From the NCBI GenBank assembly GCA_001632435.1, contig KV423980.1, forward strand, positions 62,001 to 126,000: 64,000 bases of DNA, read 5' to 3'. Shown here piece after piece: positions 1-13,104 of the stretch. The translations under genes and the position numbers were made by a program. The notes under the pieces were generated by a model that made no database searches, had not been told where the DNA came from, and was given only the letters and a program-made list of their open reading frames with translations. Numbering within the stretch: position 1 is the first letter of the stretch; each line of letters starts with the position of its first letter. This DNA is from Calocera cornea HHB12733. Taxonomy: Eukaryota; Basidiomycota; Dacrymycetes; Dacrymycetales; Dacrymycetaceae.

Positions 1-265
1 AACATCGAGCGTCTCCGGTTCATCTACCTCCTCATCAGCATCACCGCCACTGACCTAAGTGCCGGCACTCACATACTTCATGTACGAGCCTCTCCTCTTC
101 AGACTCACGCTCTCATTCTGCGTCCCTTCCACCCACTGCCGCGTCTACGGGCGTGAAGACAGTATCACCCCGCGCCCAAAACCTTCGTTCCACGGCACCT
201 ATGAGGTTCGCCACAGCCTCGACCTTGGTACCATCTGCGTCAGGTGTGAATGCTTGGACTTGACG

Positions 266-1852
266 CTAGTCACAGCGAAAGGCGAGCAGAGATACCACCT
301 CCTTCCATTCATCTGTGGGGTTGTCATCATACTGAACAGAAAGACGGATGCTGGGCCAGAGTAAACTGAGAAATTGGGCTGTTTGTCGAGGAAACATATT
401 TGATCGTGGATCTTCAAAGGCGAGAAGCATAGTTGATAGTTGTGGGGACGGTTCCGGAGGACGTGGGATTGGGGGAGCCGGATTGAAGCGGTTGATGGAG
501 ACTTCTGTTAGCTCAGGACAGTGCCGTCGCAGAGCTATCAAACCTTCCCATGAGACGAAGTTGTCTGGAACCTCCGGCGGAGCATGAACAAGGTGGAGCA
601 ATACGAGCGTGCGAAGAAGAAGCCACTTTCTCGTGAGTGTCCCGAGGTCCTCATTACGAATGACTGCCCAGAATCGTTTGATGGAGAACTTCTGCAGGCT
701 TGTGCATTTTGACAGGGGCTCCAGGTCGCGCATCCAGAGAACATCGTGGTCGTTGCCGACAGCAGCATCGCATAAATGGAGCTCGTGTAGTCCTGGATAC
801 CTATGAGAAATGCAGCACGCCAATTTCCGACAGTATGATCTCGTTATCCCCGCGGAATTGACGTCAGATGGGCCCATTGAGGTAAGGGTGAGCTTCAGTA
901 AGGTCGCATCAAGGCTGGATAGTGCGTTGAGCAGAACGATGGGTCGACCAGTGATCTTCAGATCTCGCAGCGATGAGAAGAGGATCGAATTTGGTGTCGC
1001 AAAGAAGGTGGACGACATTGTCGAATCGTCGTTGTTGGCCTCCTCTACGGAAAGTTGTTGAAGCTTGCTAGCTTGACTGACTTGAGTTGCCACCAGCTCC
1101 GTGAAAAGGGGAGGCGCCGTGTGAAGACTTCGCAACGAGAACTTTCGGGTAACTTCAAGAAGTATGCGCTCCAACAATGGATTGTGCTGAGTAATCCTTG
1201 TGAGAGAGAACGCTCGGATCTTCCTTGGTGTCGTGGTTATGCGTCTCTCGAGGGCTGCGATGGCTGAAGACCATGTTGGATCACCGTAAGCGTTCTCGGG
1301 CTCCCAAGCAATAATGCAGATGCTCTCCACTGTTGGTACAATGAACCGGGAGGATGTCAGAAGCTGCTCAGCAGTACCGAGTCTGTGGAGTCGGACCGAG
1401 TGGAGACGTGGGAACCAGTGACCTTCAACATCGGAAAGAAGATCTGCCGCCCTGCGCATACGTCTCGCCATCTTCGTACCCATCCCATCTGAGGGGTCGA
1501 TATTGAGCTTACGCACAAAACTGGTGTACAAGCAAAATCGTTCAATGCATGATTTGTTAGTAAACTGAATTGGACGGCAGTTAGCACCCCACTGTTGGAA
1601 AGTGATGAAGATAATCACTATACCGTCGAGATCGGCTCCGTGGTCAAACAGGATGTTCAGGAGTTTCCACAGCGAAGCAGACTTCGCCCAATGATATTCG
1701 AGTTCATGCCACAGCTGTGGCGCAGCTAGGTCGAACAACAGGCGACTGGTACATGCCATATGGTACAGTGTCGCTCTTCCCTTCAAAGAGTCAGCTGGGA
1801 CAGCTGATGTGATCAAGTGCCCAAGTTCCGGTATGGTCCAGGCCCGATGCAT
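266..1852 (-). CDS. F-box-like / leucine-rich protein, paralogue 1 (510 aa)
   Basis: Two exons, 1619-1852 and 266-1564, separated by a 54-nt intron with donor GTGATT and a TTCAG acceptor. The intron is itself open in frame, so retention would add 18 residues. The start was chosen at the M of MHRAWTIPE, the N-terminus shared by every family member here. Residues 1-55 resemble an F-box: an IPE helix, hydrophobic helices, then a conserved LWHELE block. The rest has irregular leucine-rich repeats and ends in the family's W-P-S-I-R-L type C-terminal block. By family analogy it would be a substrate receptor of an SCF ubiquitin ligase; the substrate is unknown. Coding-like sequence continues after the TAG at 266, so the true end may differ. 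A decayed tandem copy lies upstream. Confidence 0.7.
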   Translation of the reverse strand: MHRAWTIPELGHLITSAVPADSLKGRATLYHMACTSRLLFDLAAPQLWHELEYHWAKSASLWKLLNILFDHGADLDGIVIIFITFQQWGANCRPIQFTNKSCIERFCLYTSFVRKLNIDPSDGMGTKMARRMRRAADLLSDVEGHWFPRLHSVRLHRLGTAEQLLTSSRFIVPTVESICIIAWEPENAYGDPTWSSAIAALERRITTTPRKIRAFSLTRITQHNPLLERILLEVTRKFSLRSLHTAPPLFTELVATQVSQASKLQQLSVEEANNDDSTMSSTFFATPNSILFSSLRDLKITGRPIVLLNALSSLDATLLKLTLTSMGPSDVNSAGITRSYCRKLACCISHRYPGLHELHLCDAAVGNDHDVLWMRDLEPLSKCTSLQKFSIKRFWAVIRNEDLGTLTRKWLLLRTLVLLHLVHAPPEVPDNFVSWEGLIALRRHCPELTEVSINRFNPAPPIPRPPEPSPQLSTMLLAFEDPRSNMFPRQTAQFLSLLWPSIRLSVQYDDNPTDEWKEVVSLLAFRCD

Positions 1853-2049
1853 TTTCGTAGACAGTGCTGATTGAAGTTTGGGATGTATGCTCGGCTGCAG
1901 GTATGGGAGATTCGTGGATACCTTTGGCGCTGAGCACGATGCTGGACGGGATGATATGGAAGCGTCAACATGGTGCGGAGGCAACGGGCAGAAGTCGCAG
2001 CATGCATTGGTCGAAGCACTGGTGCTATCACATATGTATGGAATGATTA

Positions 2050-2950
2050 TCGATTACTTGACCCTGACCCATTCAGTTGCCCGAGGACCCCGTGCGCAGC
2101 AGCCCCCTGTTATGCGAAGCTCAATCCTGAACTTACTACATTTCACGCTCTACATTGTTGCATTCAGAATGGCGAGAAGATATAGGCATAATAGGGGAAT
2201 AGTAACAGCATGTAGTTTCTACTAGTAAATGCTGACCGAAACCTGCTGCTTTGAAGGGATGGAGCGGGTCAGTTTGCGGGGAGCCGAAGCGCGAATCTCC
2301 GGAGCTGCCCCGGAGCGGATGACCGCAACCACCAGGCACACCTTTCGGGGTTACAGCACATTGTAAGCTCTCGATAAATGTGTGTGCAATCATTCTACAG
2401 CCATAGCAGCACGGCAGGAACCAATGTGGGCCTGATCAAATCTCATTGGTGGAGTAATCAAGTCAAGCTACGTTTATTAGCCCAAATCCGATGCTATACC
2501 CATTCAGATGTTTAAATAACGATGAGGACCATGCTGCCTACACGTATATGGTGTCGACAGCACACATCCCGGTTTACTTCCTTCCCAGCCTAGATACACC
2601 AAGTCGCCAGATGAGCAGTTGGATGCGCCGGGTCCCTAGTACCGTACAGTGATAACGATAGTGATAGATCGCGTTTCTACTACTCGCTCACGTTGTGGAT
2701 GTCATGCTTCTCGTCGACATGTAACATGTGGCTCAGCAGCAGCTACCGGAGGGTGATGGTGTCGGTTGAGCACTTGCTGGGCAGTCATCGTCTTCGACAT
2801 CGTCGGCTACGGTGAACCACCCCGATAAGAGAGCTAGAGGCACCATGAATGGCGGTAGCTGACCTGAGCTTCGCGCTACGCTCGAAATTCATTATGTTGT
2901 GGATACGGTGGGCGGCAGGGATTGAACATGTGAGTGACTGCTGACAGAGA
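2050..2950. other. Spacer between the tandem F-box copies
   Basis: I see no convincing gene, tRNA or repeat array here. Short open frames lack family resemblance. The stretch 2700-2830 weakly resembles 5240-5370 (both contain catcgtcggcta), as expected if the spacer is part of the duplicated unit, but the distances differ by about 400 bp, implying an indel. Confidence 0.5.
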
Positions 2951-3140
2951 ACACAATACAGACTATCGAGCTTCTCCGGCTCATCTACCTCCCCATCAGC
3001 ACTACTGCTGCTGACCAAAGTGCGAGCACTCACAAAGCTCATGGACGAGTGTCTGCTCTGCAGACCCGCAAACCCACTTCTCCTCTTCGTTCCCACCCGC
3101 CGCACCATCCACAGGCCTAGAAGGCAGCTCCACCCTGCGC

Positions 3141-4803
3141 TCAAAGCGTTCGGTCCACGACGCGTATGAGGTCCGCTAAGTCCTTTGTGATCTTGCTAGT
3201 GCTATACGATTCATTTTTGAAGCCTGGATTTGAAGTTGTTGACGATGAAAAGCCAGCAATGAGATCACCTCGTTCCATGCACCCCGATCCGTTGCTGTGA
3301 CATCTGACACAGAAAGACGAACACCAGGCCAGATTAAACTGAAAAAATGGGCTGTCCGCGCGGGAAACGAGTTCGAGTTTGGTTCTTGAAATTGGAGTAG
3401 TATGCTTGATAATTGGGAAAGGGATGTGGGAAACTGGATGGAAGTCTTTGACGGAGACTTCTGTTAGCTCGGGGCAGTGTCGTCGCATAGCTATTAAACC
3501 TTCCCATGAGACGAAGTTGTCTGGAACGTCCGCCGGTGTATGAACGAAATGCAGCAATGCAAAGCTGCGAAGAAGAGGCCAGTTTGTCGTCAGTGTCTCG
3601 ATGTCATGGTTGCGAATGACAGCATAGAAGTATTTGATCGAAAACTTCAGCAGGTTGTGCAGTTCGACAGGGGTTGTAGGTCGCACATCCACACAATATG
3701 GCCATCGTCATCCATTCCCGCATCCTCCAAATGGGATCTCGTGTAGTCCAGCATACCTACAGTATGAGCAATACAGTCAGATAACTCACGAGTGTAAGAT
3801 ATAGTTATTCCTCCGAAAGAGATATCAGAGTGGGACTTGGAAGTAAGGATGGGCTTCAGTAACGGTGCATCAATGCTGAGTAGCACGTTGAACAGAACGA
3901 TAGGTCGCCCCGATATTTTCAGGTCTCGCAGCGATGCGAAGAGGGTTATGTTTTGCCTTGCAAAGATCGGGGACGACACTGTCCCGTCGTCGTCTTCGAT
4001 CTCGTGCAGGGTAAGTTCGCTCATCCGACCCGCTTGGTTTGCCACCGATTCCGTGAGAACGAGAGGCGCCGTGTAAAGGCTTCGCAACGAGAACTTTCGG
4101 GTAACTTCAAGAAGCATACGCTCCAACAATGGTTCGTGTTGAGTGATGGTTGTGAGAGAGAACACTTGGATATTCGTTGGTGTCGTGATTATGCCGCTCT
4201 CGAGGGCCGAGAGGGCTAGAGACCATGCTGAATCATCGTGAACTTCTTCGGGCTCGCATTTAAGAATGTGGATGTTCTCCACTGATGGTACGATGAAGCG
4301 AGAGAGTGTGAGGAGCTGCTCGGGAGTACCAACATCAAAAGACCAGATCGATTGAAGACGTGGTAACCAGTGATTTTCAACATCGGAAAGAAGATCTGCC
4401 GCCATGCGCATACGTCTAGTCATCTTCGCGTCCTTCACATCGAAGTGGGGATCCTGAGCTCACGCACAAAGCCGGTGTACAAGCAAAAACGCTCAATGTT
4501 TGATTTGATAGCACGCTGAAATGAACGACAGTTAGCACCCTCCTGTTGGAAAATGAAGACTGTAATCACTACACCGTCCAGATCGGCCTCGTTGTCAAAG
4601 AGGATGTTCAGGAGTTTCCACTACGAAGCAGACTTCCTATAACAATAGTGGAGTTCATACTACAGCAGTGGAGCAGCCAGATAGAATGACAGGTGACTGG
4701 TGCAAGCCATATGGTATAGCGTCGCCGTTCCCGTTAGGGAGTCAGCTGCGACAGATGATGCGATCAAGTATCCGACTTCCGGTATGGTCCACGCCCGATG
4801 CAT
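3141..4803 (-). pseudogene. Decayed F-box-like paralogue 2
   Basis: The start MHRAWTIPE at 4803 and most of the family sequence are recognisable, but the frame is broken. A TAG at 4660-4662 replaces the conserved W of the PLLW-HEL block. The frame must change between the first part and the segment 4438-3647, and again near 3680, where SNCTT passes into a second frame that carries the leucine-rich LRRHCPEL-like region. The end of the reading frame at 3141 differs from paralogue 1. The intron acceptor TTTCAG is still visible near 4518. It is the non-functional twin of the gene at 266-1852; residual transcription cannot be excluded. Confidence 0.8.
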
Positions 4804-4934
4804 TCGAGAGCGAGACATAGCTCGTAAACAGGAACAATCAAAGTTTGGTGCGATCACCTGTAGGTCGTCAAGGGAGTTTTGTGGATACTTTTGGCGGTGA
4901 GCACGATGATGGACGGGATGAAGTCGCGTACGGA

Positions 4935-4940
4935 ACGCGT
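4935..4940. promoter_or_regulatory. ACGCGT box upstream of F-box paralogue 2
   Basis: ACGCGT lies about 132 bp before the start codon at 4803. This is the Mlu1 cell-cycle box sequence bound by MBF in yeasts. Similar boxes precede several other F-box genes in the window. Confidence 0.4.
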
Positions 4941-5035
4941 CGGACGTGTCAACCTAGTGCGTAGGCAACGGAGCAGGAAGGAACTGGAGTTTGCAGCCAA
5001 GTATTGGGTCAAGCACCCGTCTATCACATATGATC

Positions 5036-5455
5036 CACTTAGTGTTTCTCATAGGGCGCAGACCATTCATATTATACTGTATCTCCAAACACTAAATTTT
5101 ATCATTGCTGTTGTGTTGTCGGCGACATGCCTGATGTTCCCTTCCCCTCCCAGCCCACTCCAGGCGGCCAGATTGGCATCTCGATGCGCCCTGACTCCCT
5201 ACGAAACAGCCACAGCGACAGCTCGAGTTCTCCACACTGCGTATGGCGCCGTTGCGGACGTCAAGTCGATCGTCAATGTGTTCCAGAGCGAGGGGCGCGG
5301 TGCCAGTCGGCTCTTGCTGGACAATCCTCGTCATCGTCATCGGCATCGTCGGCTAGGGTGATTAGAACCGGCCAAGAGCAAGATTGCGATATGCTGATGA
5401 TGCTTCGCCGTTATCGATAAATCAATCTGTCCTCCCACCGCCAGATCACATCCCG
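5036..5455. other. Intergenic stretch without a supported gene
   Basis: No family-like reading frame was found on either strand. The short frame starting near 5127 is serine-rich and low-complexity. It may be the 5' flank of the duplicated F-box unit plus the 3' flank of the SOM1-like gene. Confidence 0.5.
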
Positions 5456-5942
5456 TCATCGCTGTCGATCTTCGGCAGATCCCTCCATTTCTTGCCCTGT
5501 GGGAGGTTGCTGCTGGTGCCAAGTCAACCGCGAGTGTGAGTTCATATGTTGTGTTGGCGCGCACGGCGCGCTGGGAGAGGACAGCACGCACGATGTGAGA
5601 TCAGGCAGAGTGATGTCCCCCGTCTTGGGGTCGATGGACACGAACGCGGTGATCTCCATGGCCGGGCGTCCCTCGCATCTGTCATCCGATTCGATTAGCC
5701 ATCTCTCCTCTGAGCTTTCGCACAAGCGGCCAGCAGAACACGAAATCGTGGAGCCGAGATGCAGCTTGAAATGAAAAAGAAGTGCCAGTGTGGTGCATTA
5801 CGTACAGCCTGAAGATGCGCGGGACCTCTTTGCAGGTGACAGACCGAGTAGCGAAGTCGGGATCGCACTTATATTGGACGATCTCGGCGAGCCTGCATTT
5901 GGGTTTGCCTGGTTGCTCCACCGAGGTTTCGTACGTCTTAGC
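5456..5942 (-). CDS. Som1-like mitochondrial inner-membrane peptidase accessory protein (119 aa)
   Basis: Two exons, 5806-5942 and 5456-5678, with a 127-nt intron (GTACGT...ACAG, phase 2). The spliced protein reads CRLAEIVQYKC, then CKEVPRIFRLCEG, then an MEITAF segment. This matches the cysteine pattern of fungal Som1 proteins (C-x-LxEMVQYxC, CxPVVRLFRRC), where Som1 supports the Imp1/Imp2 inner-membrane peptidase that removes intermembrane-space sorting signals. Start: ATG at 5942. The C-terminal tail is Ser/Pro/Gln-rich and unconserved. It is divergently arranged with the SAHH gene, 418 bp apart. The function is assigned from the short conserved core only. Confidence 0.7.
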
Positions 5943-6360
5943 CATCAGAGATGTGCAATCCGTCAATCAGCTGGAGAGCGGTTGTTGTGAAGAGTGTTCA
6001 ACAAGTGGAAGGCAGGGTCTCCGGCGAGAGCCCGAAGAAGAACGATTGGGTCCGCGGACGATCGGTCGTAGCGCACGTGGAGGGGCCAGGGGGACGGTTG
6101 TTGGGTGTGTGAAGCGTTGTGGGCGGCGAAGGCGAATTGTACTGTAGGGGACGGGACCAAAGGGAAGGAGGTTCTGCCGGGGATATTTTCTGCCTGACTG
6201 AACAAGCCTAAGCGCCGCTTCTTCCCCGACTGCCCCTCCTTCCCTCCCAACCAACCCTTTAAAGCCGTTCAAGGTCAGCAGCCCCGTCCCCAGCTTGTGT
6301 TTCCCACCTGTACCCCTACTCACCGTCGCTGGCAGCCCGTCCCCCACCCAGTTAAACATC
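5943..6360. promoter_or_regulatory. Shared promoter region of SOM1-like and SAHH genes, with a CACGTG box
   Basis: This 418-bp divergent intergenic region becomes pyrimidine-rich toward the SAHH start. CACGTG occurs at 6074-6079. In fungi this E-box is the Cbf1-type site commonly used by sulfur and methionine-cycle genes, which would suit SAHH; the link is inference. Confidence 0.4.
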
Positions 6361-7875
<1,515 letters not shown>

Positions 7876-8660
7876 GCGCCTCGCTCCCCTTCCGGCCTCA
7901 ACGTGCCGGATTATTGCAAAAACGCGCGTGGGGCCCGAGCCCGCAAAAACAAGGGCTGGGCCCTGGGAATCTCAACGCTTTCCCAGCTATGGCAATGTAT
8001 TGTACACATACATACTTTCTCGCGATATCCGTGTCTCCATTCTCTCGTACATCACTTTTCTCTGCCTTCTCTCTTTCCTCGCACTTCTGCATTCTCCGCG
8101 CTACATCTTATCATCTCCCTGAACCAGGGATGGTCGAGATGCGGCAGGAGCGGGTGCACGGAGCTGCCGGGATGGGGGGTTGGAAAAGAAAAGCCGGGAG
8201 CCGGATTTCCTCGCTTTCGTAGCACGCACGTTTCTTTGGGATTTTAGGGGAACTAGAATCAAAGCCGTCCACACTGTAGATCAATCGGTAGCTAGTCTCA
8301 AGTCTAGAGTCAATGAATCTTAGACGTTAGGTTGCAGAAGATTTGGTCAATTCTGGGGACGGGCGAGGAATCGCGTTGTGAGGATCAGGCACTAAGCTCA
8401 AGCTTTGCCAAGCATAGCAATGGCTCATGCCAAGGAATTGCGGGGTAAGCTCCGAAGCTGTCCAATGACCTCCAGCTCATTTCACAAAGCCCGAGAAGAG
8501 AGTTTGACGTGGGTCCCACGGAGGTGGCGCGCGGATCAGACTATACTCATCCAGTTGACCAACCATTGGTTAATGATGGATGATGATTGACAGCGAGGCT
8601 AGATAGATGCGTGGCAGAGACAGACTTGACAGTGTGTGACAGACGAGACTAGTGGTTGCC
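7876..8660. other. Convergent 3' region of SAHH and CSN3
   Basis: This 785-bp stretch between two convergent stop codons contains the presumed 3' UTRs and polyadenylation regions. I found no family-like coding sequence, tRNA or repeat. Confidence 0.5.
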
Positions 8661-10354
8661 TCATAGGTTGTCCTCCCAGCTCTCGCCCCTCATCGGCGGC
8701 ATCATACTCTCCTCGTCTTGCCAGCCCATCCCTCCAGAATCACGCTGATGCAAAGCCTGCGGGAAATGTCAGAACATCGTCTGCAGATCGACGGTGATAT
8801 GGCTCACCTTCTGAATATAGTCTCTACTCCTCCCGATCGACCTGTCCAGCTCTGCGAGCCTCTCTACTGCGTCCCTCGCTTGTACCAGTGCGGTCTCGAT
8901 CTGCAGCTTGCTGGGCTGCGGCAAGAGCGCGCTCTCTTCCTCGAAGCTGACAGTGCCGTCCGGATGAATCGAGGCCGACAGCTCGCCAGCAGCGATCATA
9001 TCCACTATCAGCGCCCGCACAGCTTTTATGTCGTCGGGCAGCCCGATCTCACGCCCGATTTCCTCCAGAGCTAGCTTCATGTACGTCTCCTTCAGCTTCT
9101 TCACGGCCAGCCAGGGTAAGCGGTCGAGGACTTGCTGCACAAGACCCATGTTGTTGTCTGTCTGAAATGCCTCGACGTCTTTTGCGAGCTTGCGAGCTGC
9201 TTCACGATCCGTAATCTCGATCGCGTTGATGAATTTCAGGTATGGTTGGGTAGTAGAGGAATTGCGGAATGCTCGAGAGACGGCAGGGGAGGTGTATTTG
9301 GGCGGCGAGGCAGTCTGCATACAAGATTAGCACTCCATCCAGCGGCCCGTCCGGTTGCACTTACCTTGCCATACAGAATGAGCTGGATCAATGACAACTT
9401 CTTATACGCTTCGACTTGTATTGCGCTTGCGACACTCGCAGGGCTCGAAACAGCTATCTCAAAGAAGTCGGCCGCCTCCCTAAATCGCTTGAGTGCGCCT
9501 AAAGCCACGCCCCCACAGTAATGGTATAGGAGATTGTCGGTATAGTGCAGATCAGATACCTTGTATGCGGTAAGCGCCCACGCTCGACGACTAGATTGGT
9601 GGGGATACGCACATCTTTATCTATCTCGGTGATCGGAACGGAGAGGATGGGGAGAGCGAGCATGAAGTGTCGTGTAGTGCAACATAACTGAAGGCAACGG
9701 TTAACTTTGCCACGTGCTACGTGACACTGATCTGACTCACTTGGACAAAGACGGGATGGATATTGGTCAAGTAAGCTGGAGATGGTGGGTAGCGGGTCAC
9801 AAGCAGTCGAAGCGGTTCTAAAGCATCTTCAGGCTATCGAATGGTCAGCATTGAGAATGAGCCTATGGCGACTTGAACTAGACATGCCTGCCCGCTCTGC
9901 TCCGCCCAACGCACGATACCCTTCGCCAGCTTTCCCACCCGGTCCGAAGCAAGCCTCGCTTGGTGGGGCTCGAAAGTCGAGCACCATTCTACGATAGTCT
10001 GGAACGACGTCTGCGGTGGACTCGTCATGCTCAGCCTAGCCGAACTATTGCCACCAACGACTGTAAGCCAGCACCCCTGGCGCAACGAGATATCGCTCAC
10101 AGCATGTATAGCGTCCCCAGCGTATATGCGGCCGCCTGCCTTCCTCCTCCCGTTCCCAGACCCATATTGAGCAGTGGGTCAGCGCCGTCGATCAGCCCTC
10201 CGAGCATCGACTCTGCCTGTCCAGCATTGTTCCATACGAGGCCCCTCAAGGTCGGCAGCAGCTGGTTGGCCACAGCGTTGAATGACTGACACGAGTGGAC
10301 GATCTGGAGGACAGAGCCCAGGTTCGTCGGCAAGTTTGGGATCGGCCCGGACAT
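8661..10354 (-). CDS. CSN3: COP9 signalosome complex subunit 3 (463 aa)
   Basis: Seven exons: 10101-10354, 9873-10044, 9741-9833, 9613-9687, 9365-9559, 8808-9314 and 8661-8756. The 39-nt second intron (9834-9872) could instead be 45 nt. Helical-repeat sequence precedes a PCI domain: DNLLYHYCGGVALGALKRF, EAYKKLSLIQLILYGK, then DNNMGLVQQVLDRL and the winged-helix part with AGELSASIHPDGTVSF. These align with metazoan CSN3 motifs (YYYYGG, EAYKK, DNNMGLVKQ, GEIFASI). The last exon encodes an acidic tail ending GESWEDNL, as expected for CSN3. It is a scaffold subunit of the complex that removes NEDD8 from cullins. It is divergent to the dehydrogenase gene, sharing 445 bp. Confidence 0.93.
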
Positions 10355-10799
10355 CCTGGAAGCGCCAGAGGGATAAGAGCGACTTTTCAGCGTGTACAGG
10401 CTAAGTTTCGCCTCGGTGGACGTCGTCTGTGGAGGGCACGAGATTATGCGCGATGATGAGGACGCGTACTAAGGGTGCAGCGGAGGCATTTGGCCCGCCT
10501 TGTTGGAGGTGACTGTCGGCGACCGCATACAGTCTGGGAATTGCATCTTGCTTTTCATTGTCATATTATCCAGCCGCCCTGTATCGGCTCGCGAATCCAT
10601 GGTTGAATGCTGAATGAGAGCTGCCAATTGCTGTAGCGAGCCGACGCCACGGCCACGGTCTCGACATGGGGAGACAATGAGTGATGTTGGGCAAACGATT
10701 CTCCGCTGTGCTTCCCGCCTGACCTCCGAGCGTGATACTACTACCCGATGAGGAACCGCAGGACGGTGGCCACTCCCTGCACCACGTTCGGGGACGAAT
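10355..10799. promoter_or_regulatory. Divergent promoter region of CSN3 and the SDR gene
   Basis: This 445-bp non-coding region lies between two start codons. I did not recognise a TATA element or a known operator. Short open frames inside it have no family resemblance. Confidence 0.4.
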
Positions 10800-11804
10800 A
10801 TGACAGCTCTAAGCATAACTGAACAGGATCTGCTGAATGCGAAGGACAAGGTGGTGATAATCACTGGTGCGTGGATCCTGCTTTGCCCACTGCATCAGAG
10901 GCTGACCTGTGACAAGGCGGCAGCGCGGGAATCGGCCTCGCAACGGCGGAGCTCTTCTCCCGCCTCGGCGCACATGTCTTTGTGGGTGATGTGAGCCCCT
11001 TTCCCAGGTCGCTGGCAAATACGACGTTCCTCCGCACGGACGTGTCGACATGGGCCGACCTGCTCGAGCTGTTCAGCGCCGCGTTCTCCGCGCACAACCG
11101 GATCGACATCGTTATCGCGAATGCCGGGATCGCCGAAGTGGAGGACATCCTGTCTGAGGAAGTGGACGATCAAGGGCGGCTGAAGGAGCCGACCTACCGG
11201 GCTGTGGATGTGAACCTCCGCGGGGTGCTTAACTGCACAAGGCTCGCGGCGCACTACATGCGCAAGACGGGCGGCGGGAGCGTGAGCATCACTGGCAGTG
11301 TGGCGAGCTATCTCGGCGGAGGGGTGCCGATTTACACCACCACAAAGCACGGCGTGAGTCCGAGCTCGCTTCCTGCAGTGATGATACTCGGCCATTGACG
11401 ATCCTGGTCTATTCTTATTCTTATCCTTCGCCTTTCCGTCCGCTCCTCTCTTGCTGTGTCTGCGGCTTCGCCAGCTGCTCGGCCTTACACGGGGGCTTGC
11501 CAAAACTCTGAAGCAGCACAACATCGCTATCAACCTGACGGCCCCGTTCTTCACGGAGTCGAACCTCATGTTCCCCGAAGTGCGCGTGTTCTGCATTCGC
11601 AAGAACATCCCCGTCTCGGACCCGTCGAGTGTGGCGAAAGCCCTAGCGTACAATGCGCTCAAGGGAGGGGACTGGACGGGCAAGGCGATCTGGGTTGCGG
11701 CCGACAAGTGGGCCGAGATTGAGGACCCGATCACGGCGCTCAGGAAGCAGTGGCTGGGCGAGGAGTTCGATGAGCTCGTCGAACGGGCGTGGGCGGACGA
11801 GTAG
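10800..11804 (+). CDS. Short-chain dehydrogenase/reductase (277 aa)
   Basis: Three exons: 10800-10866, 10917-11353 and 11475-11804; splicing restores the Rossmann motif, since the first intron interrupts the glycine loop. The protein has TGGSAGIG (TGxxxGxG cofactor loop), a VIANAG motif, a serine in SITGSVASY and the catalytic Y-TTT-K of IYTTTKHG, followed by GLTRGLAKTLK. It belongs to the classical SDR family, with overall resemblance to 15-hydroxyprostaglandin dehydrogenase-type members. An Asp ends the second beta strand (FVGD), which usually favours NAD over NADP. The substrate cannot be read from sequence. It is divergent with CSN3, but no functional link is implied. Confidence 0.85.
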
Positions 11805-13104
11805 CGAGCGACAAGGTGGGTTGCGGCGCGAATCTCGGGCGGGCTATCCCGCAGGGCTGGCTTACACGAACACTGTACTTAACTGAGGAACTTTTCGGAT
11901 CAGCCGCTTTGAGGGGAGTCATTTTTCCCATTCATTACGGGGATGTATGTTGCCAAATGCATGCATGAATAGTTCTGGCCAATCCACCATCGTCGGATCT
12001 GTCTCCCAGTCAGAGGATCGGTTAGACTGTTACCGAGGTTGGGTTGAAGCACCTTCTTGGATAGATGTCTGATCGCTTCTGCCCCCCATGGCTCTGGTAA
12101 CTTCCAAGGATTCCGGATTAGACCAGTGTCACGCTCTGACCTCACCCCACCCAACTGGCACTCCGGCAACCTGTGCAAGTTCAATCAAGCACTATAGCAG
12201 TCGATGATGCATTTTATTCCTTTATCCATTGGTTCATAACAACGCGTGTGGGTAGGGCGTCATCGGACAGGGCTCGGGCGACTGATATGTACATCTCGGC
12301 CGCCGTGGCACGGCGAAGTGTTGGAATTCAATAGTTGGTGAGCAAGCGGCCGCTGAGCGTTGCCCAGCGCAGCATACGCTCTAGCTCAGAGCGATGCATA
12401 CAACCTTGTAGTGCTTTCAGGCGACATTCGTGCGGCCGCAACTACGGGCCCGCTGGGCGGTACCGTCGCACAAAGTGCCAGTCCGATAGACGATAAGTAG
12501 GCTGCCTCCACCGCCCCGGGTTCCCTCTGACGGCTTCTCTGCGCTGCCGACAGGGCCGAGTCGCGGCCGAGGTCTGACAGTCCCCATGTTAGGCCAGTGG
12601 CGGTGCTACCCGTCGGACGGTCGCGTGGGACATGATGGAATGCGACGCTTCGCTGGGGAGCGAACGCGTCTCAGGGTGCCTGGGCGTAAAATGGTTTGGG
12701 GGAACGTATAGCTCCCTGGTGGATGACATTGGGGTGAGGCTCACGGATTAGAATGACATTGTTCCGTTGTAGCGATGTGTCGCTATAAGGTTATTGGGCC
12801 CTGCGGTCCCGGTGAGATGATCCAACGTGGGGGAATGTGGGTTGGCGTGGGGGAGTGCGGCGACTTTTCTCGAGTGTTGCGGTCGCTTCCTTTTGGGTAC
12901 GGAGGCAAATTCGTAGGGTCGTTGGGGGTGGAGGAGATCCCCGAATGGGCGGGATGCACAGGGAACGCGCGACAAGTACAAAATCACCGCGACTCTCGCA
13001 GGGGACAGAAATCTAAATACCCTCCTCGCCCTCCTCCCCACCACAACCTCCTCCCACCGCCTTTAGTGCCCTAATCAACCCGGACTACACTCGTCTGAGA
13101 CAAC
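11805..13104. other. Long intergenic region upstream of ATP-citrate lyase
   Basis: About 1.3 kb with no supported gene. 11.9-12.2 kb and 12.8-13.0 kb have short open frames without family resemblance. The last 150 bp are pyrimidine-rich, consistent with the promoter and leader of the highly expressed lyase gene. Confidence 0.5.

Larger units (their letters stand above)
1..5035. repeat. Tandem segmental duplication of an F-box-like gene unit (about 2.95 kb)
   Basis: Positions 1-2040 and 2954-5035 align by eye over the 3' flank, the whole F-box-like gene and its 5' flank. For example, the phrase around 20-60 (tctacctcctcatcagcat) recurs near 2980, and the start-codon regions at 1852 and 4803 are 2951 bp apart. 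The left copy retains an open frame; the right copy is degraded. The duplication probably arose by unequal exchange inside the F-box family (inference). The left edge of the first copy lies outside the window. Confidence 0.75.

Noticed and set aside
2233..2400. A structured RNA or tRNA in a GC-rich patch
   Set aside because: No cloverleaf or box elements could be drawn.
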